A DNA stretch of 64,000 nt from Roseovarius sp. ZX-A-9. GTDB lineage: Bacteria > Pseudomonadota > Alphaproteobacteria > Rhodobacterales > Rhodobacteraceae. The translations under genes and the position numbers were made by a program. Positions 7,117-16,746 of the stretch are shown piece by piece (position 1 is the first letter of the stretch; each line of letters starts with the position of its first letter). The notes under the pieces are model-generated. The model saw only the letters and a list, made by a program, of their open reading frames with translations, had not been told where the DNA came from and made no database searches. The stretch spans positions 1 to 64,000 of the forward strand of contig NZ_JAPWHW010000009.1 of the NCBI RefSeq assembly GCF_028369135.1, in the 5' to 3' direction.

Positions 7117-8706
7117 ATGGCCAACATGCGAAAATTATTGCAATTTCTACGTCAGTTAATCCGCGTTTTGGCCCTGTGCGGGATCGCCGGGATCGCGCAC
7201 GCCGCTGACAATGAAATCATCATCATCATCGGTGACGAGGGCTGGTGCGACGGCGTTGGCCAAGAGGTGATCTATACCCCAGAAGGGGAGTTGAACGATT
7301 GCGGGTGTTCGGACGGGTTTGACCAGCTCGACCCACCGGACGAAAACGGCGAGCCTCTTTGCGGCTATGATTTCGGTTCCGACACGCCGGGTCCGGACGG
7401 AGATGGATCAGGGCCGGGCGACCCGCCGAGTGGCGGCGGTGATGATGCGCCGGACGCACCCACGCTGGCGCAATGCCAGCAGATGAATACGCAATGTCTG
7501 CGCGATGCGACCAATCTGACCCAGCAATGCCGCGACAATCGTACGCGGTTCAACCATAACCAGTTGGCAAATGGCGAAGCCTGCCATGACCAGTCTTTGG
7601 ACGACCTGCTGGACGGGTTCCGCTATCGTGTTGCCTGGTTGACGATAGCCTGTACCCGAGAAGATTTCTTCGATATCACATCAACCTACACGGACAATTG
7701 TCGCCGTCAGGCCATCCGGCGCGGCATGGATCGCTGCCAGTGGGGTATCGACGCACGCTCGCAAAGCAACGGCAGCAGTTCCACCGATACGATTACCTTC
7801 AAATCTCCGATATTCAGCGTGAGCGGCAGCGGCACACGCACGACCACGCTGTCGGTCACTACCCCCTTTGGCATGGGGTCCAATCAAGCCTGCATGGCAA
7901 TGGGCACCAAGGCAGTTGATCAATGCACCGCCGATCTGAATACTTGCACGGCCGAGGCTGAAGCAGGCACAACACCCACCCCGCAGATCGTCACACCAGG
8001 AGCGACGACCGATACGACGGCGACAATGTCGACGGGAACGCAACCGGTTGCAGCCGGTCAGGGGAGCAGTGGACCGCAGATCGCGAATGTGGATCAGCCG
8101 TTAGCAACTGATGCACCCGATACGCTGGCCCCGCTCAGCCTGAACGAGCGGTTGCGTTCGCAAGTGGATCGCGCCCGGCTGGGGCTGCTGGATGACAACG
8201 TGGCCCCAAGCACACGGCTCTATCGTGCGCTACCTCGTCAACGGTTGGAGATCCCGGCGCTTTATACCGAACGGCTGTGGTTTCTGGCCAATTGGTCGCA
8301 TTTCCTGCGGCGCAATGCGGTGCCGGATGTGGCAATGCGGGCGATGGAGACTGCTCTGCGGGCAGAACAGTTCGCAGTGCAGTCGGAATTTCAGACCGAA
8401 ACGGGGATTGTTGAGGCGGTTTTTGCCGTGGACATGCGTACCGGGGCGGTGGGCAGTGACGCTTTGCGCGATCTGTTGACCATGTACCGTGCGCGCGGCG
8501 GAGTGCGGCGTCAAATGGTGACTGGCCAGGCTCGGGTGCAGGTGGCCGCCAAGGAGGTCTTTGGCGAGACGTTGGGTTCGGAATTCATGGATACGGTCTG
8601 GCCGGGCATGTTGACCTTTGGCTTTGCGTCACCATTTGAACTTCGATTGGGGGTCAGACCGGTCGAAGGCGGAGAACTGGCGCCGACCGGACCGGTCAAT
8701 CAATAG
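7117..8706 (+). CDS. Cysteine-rich secreted protein, unknown family
   Basis: A 529-residue protein that I do not recognise. An N-terminal signal peptide ends at AHA (about residue 29). The first half of the mature protein has 14 cysteines. A Gly/Pro/Asp-rich linker (GPDGDGSGPGDPPSGGG) separates three or four of them from the rest. The spacing C-x6-C-x10-C near the start of the domain is mirrored by C-x10-C-x6-C at its end, as expected for two antiparallel helices stapled by disulfides. After a Thr/Pro-rich linker, the C-terminal 230 residues have no cysteine and look alpha-helical (LNERLRSQVDRARLGLL). ATG 7117 has AGGACA upstream; ATG 7102 is an alternative. It lies between recJ and glpX against their direction. 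Confidence 0.8.
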   Translation: MANMRKLLQFLRQLIRVLALCGIAGIAHAADNEIIIIIGDEGWCDGVGQEVIYTPEGELNDCGCSDGFDQLDPPDENGEPLCGYDFGSDTPGPDGDGSGPGDPPSGGGDDAPDAPTLAQCQQMNTQCLRDATNLTQQCRDNRTRFNHNQLANGEACHDQSLDDLLDGFRYRVAWLTIACTREDFFDITSTYTDNCRRQAIRRGMDRCQWGIDARSQSNGSSSTDTITFKSPIFSVSGSGTRTTTLSVTTPFGMGSNQACMAMGTKAVDQCTADLNTCTAEAEAGTTPTPQIVTPGATTDTTATMSTGTQPVAAGQGSSGPQIANVDQPLATDAPDTLAPLSLNERLRSQVDRARLGLLDDNVAPSTRLYRALPRQRLEIPALYTERLWFLANWSHFLRRNAVPDVAMRAMETALRAEQFAVQSEFQTETGIVEAVFAVDMRTGAVGSDALRDLLTMYRARGGVRRQMVTGQARVQVAAKEVFGETLGSEFMDTVWPGMLTFGFASPFELRLGVRPVEGGELAPTGPVNQ

Positions 8707-8893
8707 GCGGCAAAGGCTGCCCGGTTTTCCAGGATGGGGAAACCACGCCACCTCTGTTTCGGCGACCCGCCCGGCCAGAAGCTGCCCGAGCGCATCACCT
8801 TGGAACGGTTTCGGTTGATCGGCGCAATCAGCCGACCGATGGTCTCATTCCAGACGCAAGACCGGAGCAAGCGGGACCAACCAAGGTCGCTGC

Positions 8894-9859
8894 CTACTTC
8901 ACCGGGTTGCGATAAAGCATGCGGCGCACTGAACCGGTCTTGGACCGCATCAGCACAGTTTCGGTCTCGACATAGCCGGGGCGGCGCTTGATGCCTGCAA
9001 CGAGCGAGCCATCGGTCACGCCGGTCGCGGCAAAGATCACATCGCGGGTGACCATTTCATCGCGGTTGTAGACGCGGTCGAAATCGGTGATGCCTGCCTT
9101 GGTGGCGCGGCCGCGTTCGTCGTCATTGCGAAACAGCAGCCGTCCCCAGATCTGACCGCCCATGCATTTCAGCGCGGAGGCTGCCAGAACGCCTTCGGGC
9201 GCGCCGCCGGAGCCCATGTACATGTCGATACCGGTCAGGCGCGCTTCGGCGCAGTGGATCACGCCGGCCACGTCGCCGTCGGGGATCAGATAGACCGCAG
9301 CACCGGTGCCGCGCAGCTCGGCGATCATCGCCTCGTGGCGGGGGCGCTCCAGCACGCAGACGGTGATTTCCGACGGGGCGCAGCCACGGGCGGCGGCCAG
9401 CGCCTCGACCCGTTCACGCGGGGACATGTCCAGCGACACCACGTCCTTGGGATAGCCGGGGCCGATGGCCAGCTTGTCCATGTAGACGTCCGGTGCGTGC
9501 AGCAGGCTGCCGCGCGGCGCCATGGCGATCACGGTCAGCGCGTTGGGCATCGCCTTGGCGGTCAGCGTCGTGCCTTCCAGCGGGTCCAGCGCAATATCGA
9601 CGCCGGGGCCGTCGCCGTTGCCCACCTCTTCGCCGATGAACAGCATCGGTGCTTCGTCGCGTTCGCCTTCGCCGATCACCACGACACCCTTGATGGCCAG
9701 CTGGTTGAGCTGCTCGCGCATCGCGTTGACGGCGGCCTGGTCGGCGGCCTTTTCGTCGCCGCGTCCGATCAGATCGGCGCAGGCCAGGGCGGCGGCCTCG
9801 GAAACGCGGGCCAGCCCCAGCGAGAGCATACGGTCGTTGAAATCAGGTTCGGCGGTCAT
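8894..9859 (-). CDS. glpX: Fructose-1,6-bisphosphatase, class II
   Basis: Hydrolyses fructose-1,6-bisphosphate in gluconeogenesis (class II enzymes in some bacteria also act on sedoheptulose-1,7-bisphosphate). The 321 residues include the metal and substrate motifs GEGERDEAPMLFIGEEVG and ALDPLEGTTL and the downstream GSGGAPEGVLAA, all typical of GlpX. AAGGAAG precedes the ATG. It lies 100 bp downstream of hom on the same strand, a common Rhodobacteraceae pairing. Confidence 0.95.
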   Translation of the reverse strand: MTAEPDFNDRMLSLGLARVSEAAALACADLIGRGDEKAADQAAVNAMREQLNQLAIKGVVVIGEGERDEAPMLFIGEEVGNGDGPGVDIALDPLEGTTLTAKAMPNALTVIAMAPRGSLLHAPDVYMDKLAIGPGYPKDVVSLDMSPRERVEALAAARGCAPSEITVCVLERPRHEAMIAELRGTGAAVYLIPDGDVAGVIHCAEARLTGIDMYMGSGGAPEGVLAASALKCMGGQIWGRLLFRNDDERGRATKAGITDFDRVYNRDEMVTRDVIFAATGVTDGSLVAGIKRRPGYVETETVLMRSKTGSVRRMLYRNPVK

Positions 9860-9959
9860 CTGGGGTCTTCCTTCTGGGAGGTTCGGGGCAGGTGCCCGCA
9901 GGCATAATCAGCTTTATCGGCACATTTTGGGCCGCACAAGGGGCGGGACTGTGGCAGTT

Positions 9960-11246
9960 TCAGACGCTCTCGATGCGCAGGGCGACGGGTTCGGCGGTCA
10001 TGACGTCGAGCCGCGACATGGCTGCAAGGGCAATGTCGAGTGCCGCGCGGGTGGTCTTGTGGGTGACCATCAGCACGGGTGCGGCGCTTTCGTTGTGCTG
10101 GTATTGACGCATGCGGTCGATCGACACGCCGGCCTCGCCCAGCACTGCGGCGACCTTGGCCATCGCGCCGGGCTTATCCTCCAGCGCGAGGCGCAGATAG
10201 TAGGGCGCAGGTGTGACGGCGCGGGCAGGCTTGGCGCGTTCCAGCCCGGTGGCAGGTTGGCCGAACACCGGCATGCGGAAGCCGCGTGCGATATCCATCA
10301 CGTCGCCCATTACGGCGCTGGCGGTGGGGCCCATGCCGGCGCCCGGACCGCGCAGCACGATCTGTTCTACATTGTCGCCTTCCAGCACGCACATGTTGGT
10401 GCCGCCTTCGAGCTGTCCCAGCGGGCTGTTGTCCGGCACGAGGCAGGGCGACATGCGCTGTTCCAGCCCGCGCCCGGTCATCTGGCAGACGCCCAGCAGC
10501 TTGATCCGGTAGCCCATGTCGGCGGCATGGTGAATGTCCTCGATGGTGATCTTTTCGATCCCCTCCAGCTCTACCGCGTCGAAATCGACCTGCGTGCCAA
10601 AGGCGATGGCGGCCAGCAGCGACAGCTTGTGCCCGGCGTCGATCCCGCCCACATCGAGGGTCGGATCGGCCTCCAGATAGCCCAGCTGGTTGGCCTCTTC
10701 AAAAACTTCGGCATAGGGGAGGCCCGCCGATTGCATCCGCGTGAGGATATAGTTGCAGGTGCCGTTCATCACGCCCATGACGCGGGTGATGTCGTTGCCC
10801 GCCAGCCCCTCGGTCAGCGCCTTGATCACCGGGATGCCGCCCGCCACGGCGGCCTCGAAACGGATGACGCGGCCCGCCGCCTCGGCGGCCAGTGCCAGGG
10901 CGTGGCCGTGATGGGCCAGCAGCGCCTTGTTGGCGGTGACCACGTCCTTGCCGGCCGCGATGGCGGCTTCGGTGGCAGCCTTGGCCGGGCCGTCGGAGCC
11001 GCCCATCAGTTCGACGAATACGTCCACATCGTCACGCTGTGCCAGCGCGACCGGGTCATCTTCCCATGCGTATCCCGACAGGTTGACGCCGCGATCCTTG
11101 TCGCGCGAGCGCGCACTGACGGCGGTGATCTCGATCGGGCGGCCTGCGCGCGCCGCCAACAGATTGGCCTTTTGCCGGATGATCCGTACGGTGCCGGTGC
11201 CGACCGTGCCCAAGCCGGCAATCCCGAGGCGTAAAGGATCAGTCAT
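9960..11246 (-). CDS. hom: Homoserine dehydrogenase
   Basis: Reduces aspartate semialdehyde to homoserine with NAD(P)H, leading to threonine and methionine. The 428-residue protein has a Rossmann start (LGIAGLGTVGTGTV), the catalytic-domain signature AVAGGIPVIKALTEGLAGNDI, and a C-terminal ACT domain (YLRLALEDKPGAMAKVAAVL) that usually mediates feedback inhibition by threonine. ATG 11246 is chosen because GGAGA lies upstream and the Rossmann strand begins at residue 6. The frame runs open to 11309 without a ribosome-binding site. Confidence 0.96.
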   Translation of the reverse strand: MTDPLRLGIAGLGTVGTGTVRIIRQKANLLAARAGRPIEITAVSARSRDKDRGVNLSGYAWEDDPVALAQRDDVDVFVELMGGSDGPAKAATEAAIAAGKDVVTANKALLAHHGHALALAAEAAGRVIRFEAAVAGGIPVIKALTEGLAGNDITRVMGVMNGTCNYILTRMQSAGLPYAEVFEEANQLGYLEADPTLDVGGIDAGHKLSLLAAIAFGTQVDFDAVELEGIEKITIEDIHHAADMGYRIKLLGVCQMTGRGLEQRMSPCLVPDNSPLGQLEGGTNMCVLEGDNVEQIVLRGPGAGMGPTASAVMGDVMDIARGFRMPVFGQPATGLERAKPARAVTPAPYYLRLALEDKPGAMAKVAAVLGEAGVSIDRMRQYQHNESAAPVLMVTHKTTRAALDIALAAMSRLDVMTAEPVALRIESV

Positions 11247-11329
11247 GGGCGTATCTCCGCTAAAAAAGGGTGTCTGGCGCGATGTACATGGATCGCGGCG
11301 GCCATGCAACGCGGGTTTTGCCGCCGCGC

Positions 11330-11629
11330 TCAGGAGGCGATGCCGTCCCGCATTCGGGCGCGGGTGTCTCCGTCTATCACGGTGCGGCGCAGGCGGGCTG
11401 CGCGCGCCTTGAGTCGCGCCACCCGCGCTTCCACGGTTTGCGCGGTGCCCGGCGTGATGCGTCCCGGGCCGGTGCGGATATCCAGCGTATCGAGCGGCAC
11501 CAGATCGGGGTAGGGCGCATCGCGGATGTCGTCGCTGACGACGGCGTCAAGCTCGGGGAACTGGCTGCAGGCAGACAGAGCGGCCACGAGGATCATCGTG
11601 ATGGACAGGGTGACGGGCGCAAGGCGCAT
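11330..11629 (-). CDS. Small predicted lipoprotein
   Basis: A 99-residue protein with a type II signal peptide ending in the lipobox LSAC (lipidated Cys21). The mature part is short: an acidic stretch (VVSDDIRDAPYPDLVPLDTLDIRTG) and a basic helix (ARVARLKARAARLRR). The layout is that of small periplasm-facing lipoproteins common in Rhodobacteraceae. Function unknown. It is upstream of hom on the same strand, 83 bp away. Confidence 0.75.
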   Translation of the reverse strand: MRLAPVTLSITMILVAALSACSQFPELDAVVSDDIRDAPYPDLVPLDTLDIRTGPGRITPGTAQTVEARVARLKARAARLRRTVIDGDTRARMRDGIAS

Positions 11630-11748
11630 AGGGTAGGTCCCGGATCAAGGCGGCGGTTCAGGGCGGCGTGGAACAGTCTTGCCATTCTTTTGCAGGTCTG
11701 GGCAAGCGGGGGCTTTTAAATGAACAAATGTTCAGTTAAAAGTCGCGC

Positions 11749-12336
11749 ATGGCCCGTACCATAGGTTCCCACTCCGGCACGACCCGCCCACGCATCCGTG
11801 CAGCCGCCCTGCGGCTCTTTGCGCGGCACGGCTATGCGGCGGTGTCGATGCGCAAGATTGCCGCCGAAGTGGGCGTGCAGGCCGGGGCACTCTATAACTA
11901 TACCCCGGACAAGCAAAGTCTCCTTGTCGATCTGATGCAGGGGCATATGCGTGATCTGCTGGCGGCCTGGAATGACGTACCCCAAGGTGAGACACCGCTT
12001 GATGCCCTGGAGGCCTTTACCCGGTTTCATATCCGATTCCATTCGGGGCGGCCCGATGAGGTCTTTGTCTCCTACATGGAATTGCGCAACCTGGAGCCGG
12101 AAAACTTTGCGGTGATCGAAGGTCTGCGCCGCGACTACGAAGAGCAGCTTGAAACGATCATCCGGCAGGGAATCGCGACAGGCGATTTTGTCGCGACAGA
12201 GCCGAAGGTAACGTCGATGGCCGTGATCGCCATGCTGACCGGGGTAAACACCTGGTTCCGGCAGGACGGGCGGCTGAGCCTGGACGATGTCGAGGCGCTT
12301 TATTGGGAGATGGTGCGCAAGGCGGTGGCGGCCTGA
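11749..12336 (+). CDS. TetR family transcriptional regulator
   Basis: 195 residues. The N-terminal helix-turn-helix is clear (AALRLFARHGYAAVSMRKIA, then GVQAGALYNYTPDKQSLL). The C-terminal all-helical ligand domain is TetR_C-like. The upstream region contains an overlapping palindromic A/T stretch (GAACAAATGTTCAGTT near 11721-11736), a plausible autoregulatory operator. The closest downstream gene is the dehydrogenase at 12474, which may be a target. The ligand is unknown. Confidence 0.88.
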   Translation: MARTIGSHSGTTRPRIRAAALRLFARHGYAAVSMRKIAAEVGVQAGALYNYTPDKQSLLVDLMQGHMRDLLAAWNDVPQGETPLDALEAFTRFHIRFHSGRPDEVFVSYMELRNLEPENFAVIEGLRRDYEEQLETIIRQGIATGDFVATEPKVTSMAVIAMLTGVNTWFRQDGRLSLDDVEALYWEMVRKAVAA

Positions 12337-12473
12337 GCGCGCGGCTTCTCGGCCCTGGTGGGCATCCTCGCTAATTCGCGCGATTGCGCAGGAGGTCGCA
12401 AATATAGGCGACATGCCGCAATCCGCACGTCAATTTGGCCGAATTGAAACCCAAAGAGGCGGGGCAAACCAAC

Positions 12474-13418
12474 ATGAAAATCGGATTTATCGGACTGGGT
12501 AATGTCGGCGGCAAGCTGTCGGGCAGCCTGTTGCGCAATGGTGCGGATCTGGTCGTGCATGACCTTGACGCGGCACTGGTTGCCGGCTTCGTGGAGCGCG
12601 GCGCCGTTGCAGGCGGCAGCCCGGCTGCGATGATGGCGGCCTGCGACGCGGTGATCACCTGCCTGCCAAGTCCTGCCGCCAGCGCTGCCGTGATGCAGGA
12701 GATGCTGCCAGAGGTCGGCCCGGGCAAGATCTGGATGGAGATGTCGACCACCGACGCAGACGAGGTGAAACGCCTTGGCGGCGAGGTCATCGCGCGCGGC
12801 GGCGCGGCCGTGGATTGCCCGGTTTCCGGCGGATGCCACCGGGCAGACACGGGCAATATCAGCATCTACGCAGGCTGCGACCGGGCCACGTTCGAGCGTA
12901 TCCTGCCGCTTCTGACCATCATGGGGCGCCGGGTGCTGCATACCGGCGATCTGGGCAGTGCCAGCGTGCTGAAGGTGATGACCAACTACCTGGCCACCGC
13001 CAATCTGCTGACCCTGTGCGAGGCGCTGACGGTGATGAAGGCGGCGGGGCTGGACCTGGCGACAACCTATGAGGCGATCAAGATATCTTCGGGCACCTCG
13101 TTCGTGCACGAGACCGAGAGCCAGTTGATATTGTCAGGCTCGCGGGACGTGAATTTTACCATGGATCTAGTGCAGAAGGATATCGGCCTGTTTCAGAAGC
13201 TGGCCGATGCGCACGACGTGCCGTTGGAAATCTCGCCTCTGGTCATCGACATCATGTCTGACGGCCAAAAGCGCTATGGAGAACGCGCGCAATCCGACCA
13301 GATCATTCAGCGGTTGGAAGAGGCGACCGGGCTGGACATTCGCGCGCCCGGTTTCCCGACCGAGCTGATCGACGACGAGCCGGAAGAGCGGGGCGCGGAA
13401 GTCGTGCTGCGGCGGTAA
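12474..13418 (+). CDS. NAD(P)-dependent beta-hydroxyacid dehydrogenase
   Basis: A member of the 3-hydroxyisobutyrate dehydrogenase family, 314 residues. It has the Rossmann motif GFIGLGNVGG (residues 4-13), the substrate motif DCPVSGGCHRADTGN and the catalytic-helix segment GSASVLKVMTNYLATAN with the conserved Lys. The C-terminal tail (RLEEATGLDIRAPGFP...) is longer than usual. The ATG at 12474 is at the family start; a TTG at 12435 also opens the frame. The hydroxyacid substrate cannot be told from the sequence. Confidence 0.85.
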   Translation: MKIGFIGLGNVGGKLSGSLLRNGADLVVHDLDAALVAGFVERGAVAGGSPAAMMAACDAVITCLPSPAASAAVMQEMLPEVGPGKIWMEMSTTDADEVKRLGGEVIARGGAAVDCPVSGGCHRADTGNISIYAGCDRATFERILPLLTIMGRRVLHTGDLGSASVLKVMTNYLATANLLTLCEALTVMKAAGLDLATTYEAIKISSGTSFVHETESQLILSGSRDVNFTMDLVQKDIGLFQKLADAHDVPLEISPLVIDIMSDGQKRYGERAQSDQIIQRLEEATGLDIRAPGFPTELIDDEPEERGAEVVLRR

Positions 13419-13426
13419 AGTTTCTT

Positions 13427-13453
13427 GCGCTTTTCCTGAAACAGGGAAAGCGC
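13427..13453. terminator. Hairpin between convergent genes
   Basis: GCGCTTTTCCTG-AAA-CAGGGAAAGCGC forms a 12-bp stem with one G-U pair and a 3-nt loop, between the dehydrogenase and the converging ribD. There is only a weak T tract on either side, so termination is likely but not certain. Confidence 0.5.
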
Positions 13454-13498
13454 AGATCGCTGCAGGCGGGGGGGGATGGTGAAAGCGGGGCGAGCGCG

Positions 13499-14593
13499 TC
13501 AGATGCTGCGCCAAATATGCATGATATCGGCGCCCACCGGCCGCACCTCGTCCAGCGTGAAACGCGGCGCCTCATCCAGTCGCGCGATCCCCAGCGCGCC
13601 GATGCCGGGCAGACCTTCGGCGCCGATGGCCAGCCCGGCGGTAAAGCCGATCAGCCGGTCCACGAGGCCCGCGCTGAGCAGCGATGCCGCCAGCGCGCCG
13701 CCACCTTCGCAGAACACCCGGGTCAATCCGGCCTCGCCAAGTGCGCGCAGCACCGATGTGATATCCAGTTGCCGCCCTGTCAGCCCACAAGGCAGCAAGC
13801 GGGCGCCAAGGCCTGTCCATGCTTCGATCAGCGCGCGGTCGGCGTCCGGCCCGTGGCAGAGCCAGACCGGCACCTCTTGGGCGGTACGCGCCAGTTGCGA
13901 CATCAACGGGATATCGAGCCGCCGCGAGACGACGACGCGCACCGGTTGATGCGCCACGCCCATGTCCCGCACCGTGAGGCCGGGATCGTCGGCCCGTGCC
14001 GTGCCCGCACCGACCATGACCGCATCATGGCGCGCGCGCAGCCCGTGCACGGCGCGCCGCGCGTCCGCACCGGTGATCCACTGGCTATGACCGCTGGCGG
14101 TGGCAATACGCCCGTCAAAGGAGGTGGCGAGTTTCAGGGTCACCTCGGGGCGGCCCAGTTCGGTGCGGCAGAGGAAGCCGGCCAGATCGCGCCCCGCCTC
14201 GTCGGCCAGGACATCGGTGGTCACTGAGATACCCGCCGCGCGCAGCATGTTGAAGCCGCGTCCCGATACGCGCGGGTCGCTGTCGGCAAAGGGGGCAACC
14301 ACCCGCGCCACGCCTGCGGCGATCAACGCCTCGGCACAGGGTGGGGTGTGGCCATGATGCGCGCAAGGCTCCAGCGTCACGTAGGCGGTGCTGCCACGCG
14401 CGGCGTCGCCTGCCTGCGCCAAGGCTTGCGCCTCGGCATGGGGTCGCCCGCCCGGAGCGGTCCAGCCGCGCCCGACAATGCGGCCCTCGCGCACCAGAAC
14501 GCAGCCCACAGCAGGGTTGGGCCAAGTATTGCCCTGTCCCCTGCGGCCCAGCATCAGGGCCATGCGCATATAGCGATTGTCGGTCTGGCTCAC
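13499..14593 (-). CDS. ribD: Bifunctional riboflavin biosynthesis protein RibD
   Basis: Deaminates and then reduces the GTP-derived pyrimidine intermediate of riboflavin synthesis. The N-terminal deaminase domain has the zinc site His52-Ala-Glu54 ([11 protein letters not shown]) with Cys77 and Cys86 ([12 protein letters not shown]). The C-terminal reductase domain follows from [14 protein letters not shown]. 364 residues, the usual size. The GTG start overlaps the nrdR stop by 4 bp (GTGA), so the two are translationally coupled. Riboflavin synthase lies 22 kb away instead of in the same operon. Confidence 0.95.
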   Translation of the reverse strand: MSQTDNRYMRMALMLGRRGQGNTWPNPAVGCVLVREGRIVGRGWTAPGGRPHAEAQALAQAGDAARGSTAYVTLEPCAHHGHTPPCAEALIAAGVARVVAPFADSDPRVSGRGFNMLRAAGISVTTDVLADEAGRDLAGFLCRTELGRPEVTLKLATSFDGRIATASGHSQWITGADARRAVHGLRARHDAVMVGAGTARADDPGLTVRDMGVAHQPVRVVVSRRLDIPLMSQLARTAQEVPVWLCHGPDADRALIEAWTGLGARLLPCGLTGRQLDITSVLRALGEAGLTRVFCEGGGALAASLLSAGLVDRLIGFTAGLAIGAEGLPGIGALGIARLDEAPRFTLDEVRPVGADIMHIWRSI

Positions 14594-15072
14594 GCGTCTT
14601 TCTTGTCTTCGCCAGCCGCCGTGTCAGGGCGCAATTCGCTCACGAACTTGTCGAAATCATCCGCCGCCTGGAAATTCTTGTAGACGCTGGCAAAGCGCAC
14701 ATAGGCCACGGTGTCGATCCGCGCCAGGCTTTCCATCACGATCTCGCCCACGGTCTTGGACTGGATGTCGGTTTCGCCCATGCTCTCCAGACGCCGGACG
14801 ATGCCGGAAATCATCTGTTCCACGCGCTCGGGCTCTACAGGGCGTTTCTGCAGGGCGATGCGGATCGAGCGTTCCAGCTTGTCGCGGTCGAAATCCTCGC
14901 GGCGGCCATTGGTCTTGACCACGACCAGATCACGCAGCTGAACCCGCTCATACGTGGTGAACCGTCCGCCGCATCCGGGGCAGAACCTCCTGCGCCGGAT
15001 CGAGACATGCTCTTCCGCGGGGCGGGAATCTTTTACCTGTGTTTCAATGTTTCCGCAAAACGGGCAGCGCAT
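14590..15072 (-). CDS. nrdR: Transcriptional repressor NrdR
   Basis: The nucleotide-sensing repressor of ribonucleotide reductase genes. 160 residues: a zinc ribbon with Cys3, Cys6, Cys31 and Cys34 (MRCPFCGN ... [17 protein letters not shown]) followed by an ATP-cone domain ([17 protein letters not shown]). Followed directly by ribD with a 4-bp overlap, an arrangement common in proteobacteria. Confidence 0.96.
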   Translation of the reverse strand: MRCPFCGNIETQVKDSRPAEEHVSIRRRRFCPGCGGRFTTYERVQLRDLVVVKTNGRREDFDRDKLERSIRIALQKRPVEPERVEQMISGIVRRLESMGETDIQSKTVGEIVMESLARIDTVAYVRFASVYKNFQAADDFDKFVSELRPDTAAGEDKKDA

Positions 15073-15251
15073 AGGCCGTGTCCCCTTCTTTTCTCTGCCT
15101 CTAGCATGATGGGTCTGTCGCCCAACTTATCCACAGCCACTATAGGGGAGCCGCAAGGTTTTGGGTAGATGGAATTTCGACCCCCAAGATACATGCCGTG
15201 GACCTTTTCGCGCCCGCGCGTGTTACCTTGCCATATGCAAAAGGAGCCATC

Positions 15252-15929
15252 ATGACCGACAAAGTTTTGTTCATCACCGGTGCGTCGTCCGGGATCGGCG
15301 CGGCCACTGCCCGGCAGGCGGCCAGTGCAGGCTGGCGCGTCGCGCTTTTTGCCCGCAACCACGACAAGCTGCGCGATTTGTCCGAGGAAATTGGCAAGGA
15401 CAGCGCGCTGGCGCTGGGCGGCGACGTGACAGATCTTGATAGTTTGCACGGGGCAATCGGCAAGACGGTCGCGCATTTCGGGGGCGTGAACGCGGTTTTT
15501 GCGAATGCGGGCACCGGGCTGGACACGCCGGGTATCGAACATGGCGACCCCGAGGAATGGCGCGGCATGATCGGGGTCAATATCCTTGGCCCGTTGTTGA
15601 CGCTCAAGGCCGCCTACGGCGCGCTCAAGGTGTCAAAGGGGCATTTTGTCGTGACCGGATCGGCGGCGGGGCGCAGGCATATTCCGGGCTCTGTCTATGG
15701 CGCGTCGAAATGGTTCGTGCATGGGCTGGCCGGAAATGTTGCCGAGGAAATGCGCGCATGGGGCGGGCGGGCCACGGTGATCGCGCCGGGCATGGTCGAT
15801 ACGCCGTTTTTTGAGCAACCCAAACCAGACAAGCTGAAGCCTGACGATGTGGCGCGTGCGGTGCTTTACGCGCTGGAGCAGCCACGCCACGCGAATGTGC
15901 AGGAAATCTTTGTGATGCCCACCGGTTAA
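15252..15929 (+). CDS. Short-chain dehydrogenase/reductase
   Basis: A classical SDR of 225 residues. It has the cofactor motif TGASSGIG (9-16), NAG at 85-87, catalytic Ser137, Tyr149 and Lys153 (YGASK), and an active-site-lid region PGMVDTPFF. AAGGAG lies 6 bp before the ATG. The cofactor-binding residues after the second beta strand (FARNHDKL) suggest NADP preference. Substrate unknown. The stop overlaps the end of the converging yjbQ-like gene by 4 bp. Confidence 0.88.
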   Translation: MTDKVLFITGASSGIGAATARQAASAGWRVALFARNHDKLRDLSEEIGKDSALALGGDVTDLDSLHGAIGKTVAHFGGVNAVFANAGTGLDTPGIEHGDPEEWRGMIGVNILGPLLTLKAAYGALKVSKGHFVVTGSAAGRRHIPGSVYGASKWFVHGLAGNVAEEMRAWGGRATVIAPGMVDTPFFEQPKPDKLKPDDVARAVLYALEQPRHANVQEIFVMPTG

Positions 15930-16348
15930 CCCGGTGTTCGATCTGCCATGAAATGCGCCGCGACGCTTCTGCGATGCGGCGCGTTTCTGTGTTCAAACAG
16001 GTAGATTCCCTGCCATGTGCCCAGCCGCATGCGCCCGTCTGCGACAGGGATGCTCAGGCTGACCGGCAGCATGGCCGCCTTGATATGCGCGGGCATGTCG
16101 TCCGGTCCTTCGTAGGTATGGGTGAGATACGCCATTGAGGGGTCAGTGGTCGGTGGCACCAACCGGGCGAAATAGGCCTGCAGATCGGTCTGCACCTCGG
16201 GATCTGCGTTTTCCTGAATGAGCAGCGAACAGGACGTGTGCTGCACGAACAGGGTCAGCAACCCATCGCCGCGCAGCCAGCTGGCGACATCTGCGGTACA
16301 CTCGTAGAGGCCGGGGCCTCTGGTCGGAATGGTGAATGTTGTCTGCAT
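15926..16348 (-). CDS. YjbQ family protein (UPF0047)
   Basis: 140 residues matching the YjbQ/UPF0047 family, reported to have weak secondary thiamine-phosphate synthase activity. Family hallmarks visible are LFVQHTSCSLLIQENADPEVQTDL, the later HIKAAMLPVSLSIPV and the C-terminal LGTWQGIYLFEHR. ATG 16348 fits the family N terminus (MQTTFTIPT); the upstream extension is not family-like. Physiological role unclear. Confidence 0.88.
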   Translation of the reverse strand: MQTTFTIPTRGPGLYECTADVASWLRGDGLLTLFVQHTSCSLLIQENADPEVQTDLQAYFARLVPPTTDPSMAYLTHTYEGPDDMPAHIKAAMLPVSLSIPVADGRMRLGTWQGIYLFEHRNAPHRRSVAAHFMADRTPG

Positions 16349-16379
16349 CGCTGGAAGGTGCAGCACGAAAGCGCGGTGT

Positions 16380-16619
16380 TCAAGCGTCGATGACGCATAC
16401 CGTTTCGGGCAGGTCACCATTGACCAGAAAGCCGGGCAACCATGTTCCATCGTCGGTCACGACCGGCCGTTCGTCCAGTTCGGCCAGCGTGGCGCGGCAT
16501 TCGGCGAGTTCCGTGGCGGGGACGCGGATTTCGAAAGTGTTGGATGCGGCGTCATCAACGGTCAGTGCAAGACCGGCAATCGGCGCGCAGAGGGCAGCGA
16601 TGAGCGCGAGGCGTGACAT
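16380..16619 (-). CDS. Small periplasmic protein of unknown function
   Basis: 79 residues with a clear signal peptide (MSRLALIAALCAPIAGLA) and a short mature domain containing two cysteines, one in ELAECRATLAEL and one near the end (ETVCVIDA), which could form one disulfide. GGAGA precedes the ATG. It ends 31 bp upstream of the yjbQ-like gene on the same strand. No family recognised. Confidence 0.65.
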   Translation of the reverse strand: MSRLALIAALCAPIAGLALTVDDAASNTFEIRVPATELAECRATLAELDERPVVTDDGTWLPGFLVNGDLPETVCVIDA

Positions 16620-16746
16620 TGTGTTCTCCGTTTTGCGTTACCTGTTCAACGCGGGCGAAGGGCAAAAGGTTTCGTGCCGGTTTGCATAACTGTCCTGTGG
16701 GGCTCGCAATTTTCCCTGACCTCAGTGCGAAATCGCTACGGTGCAC

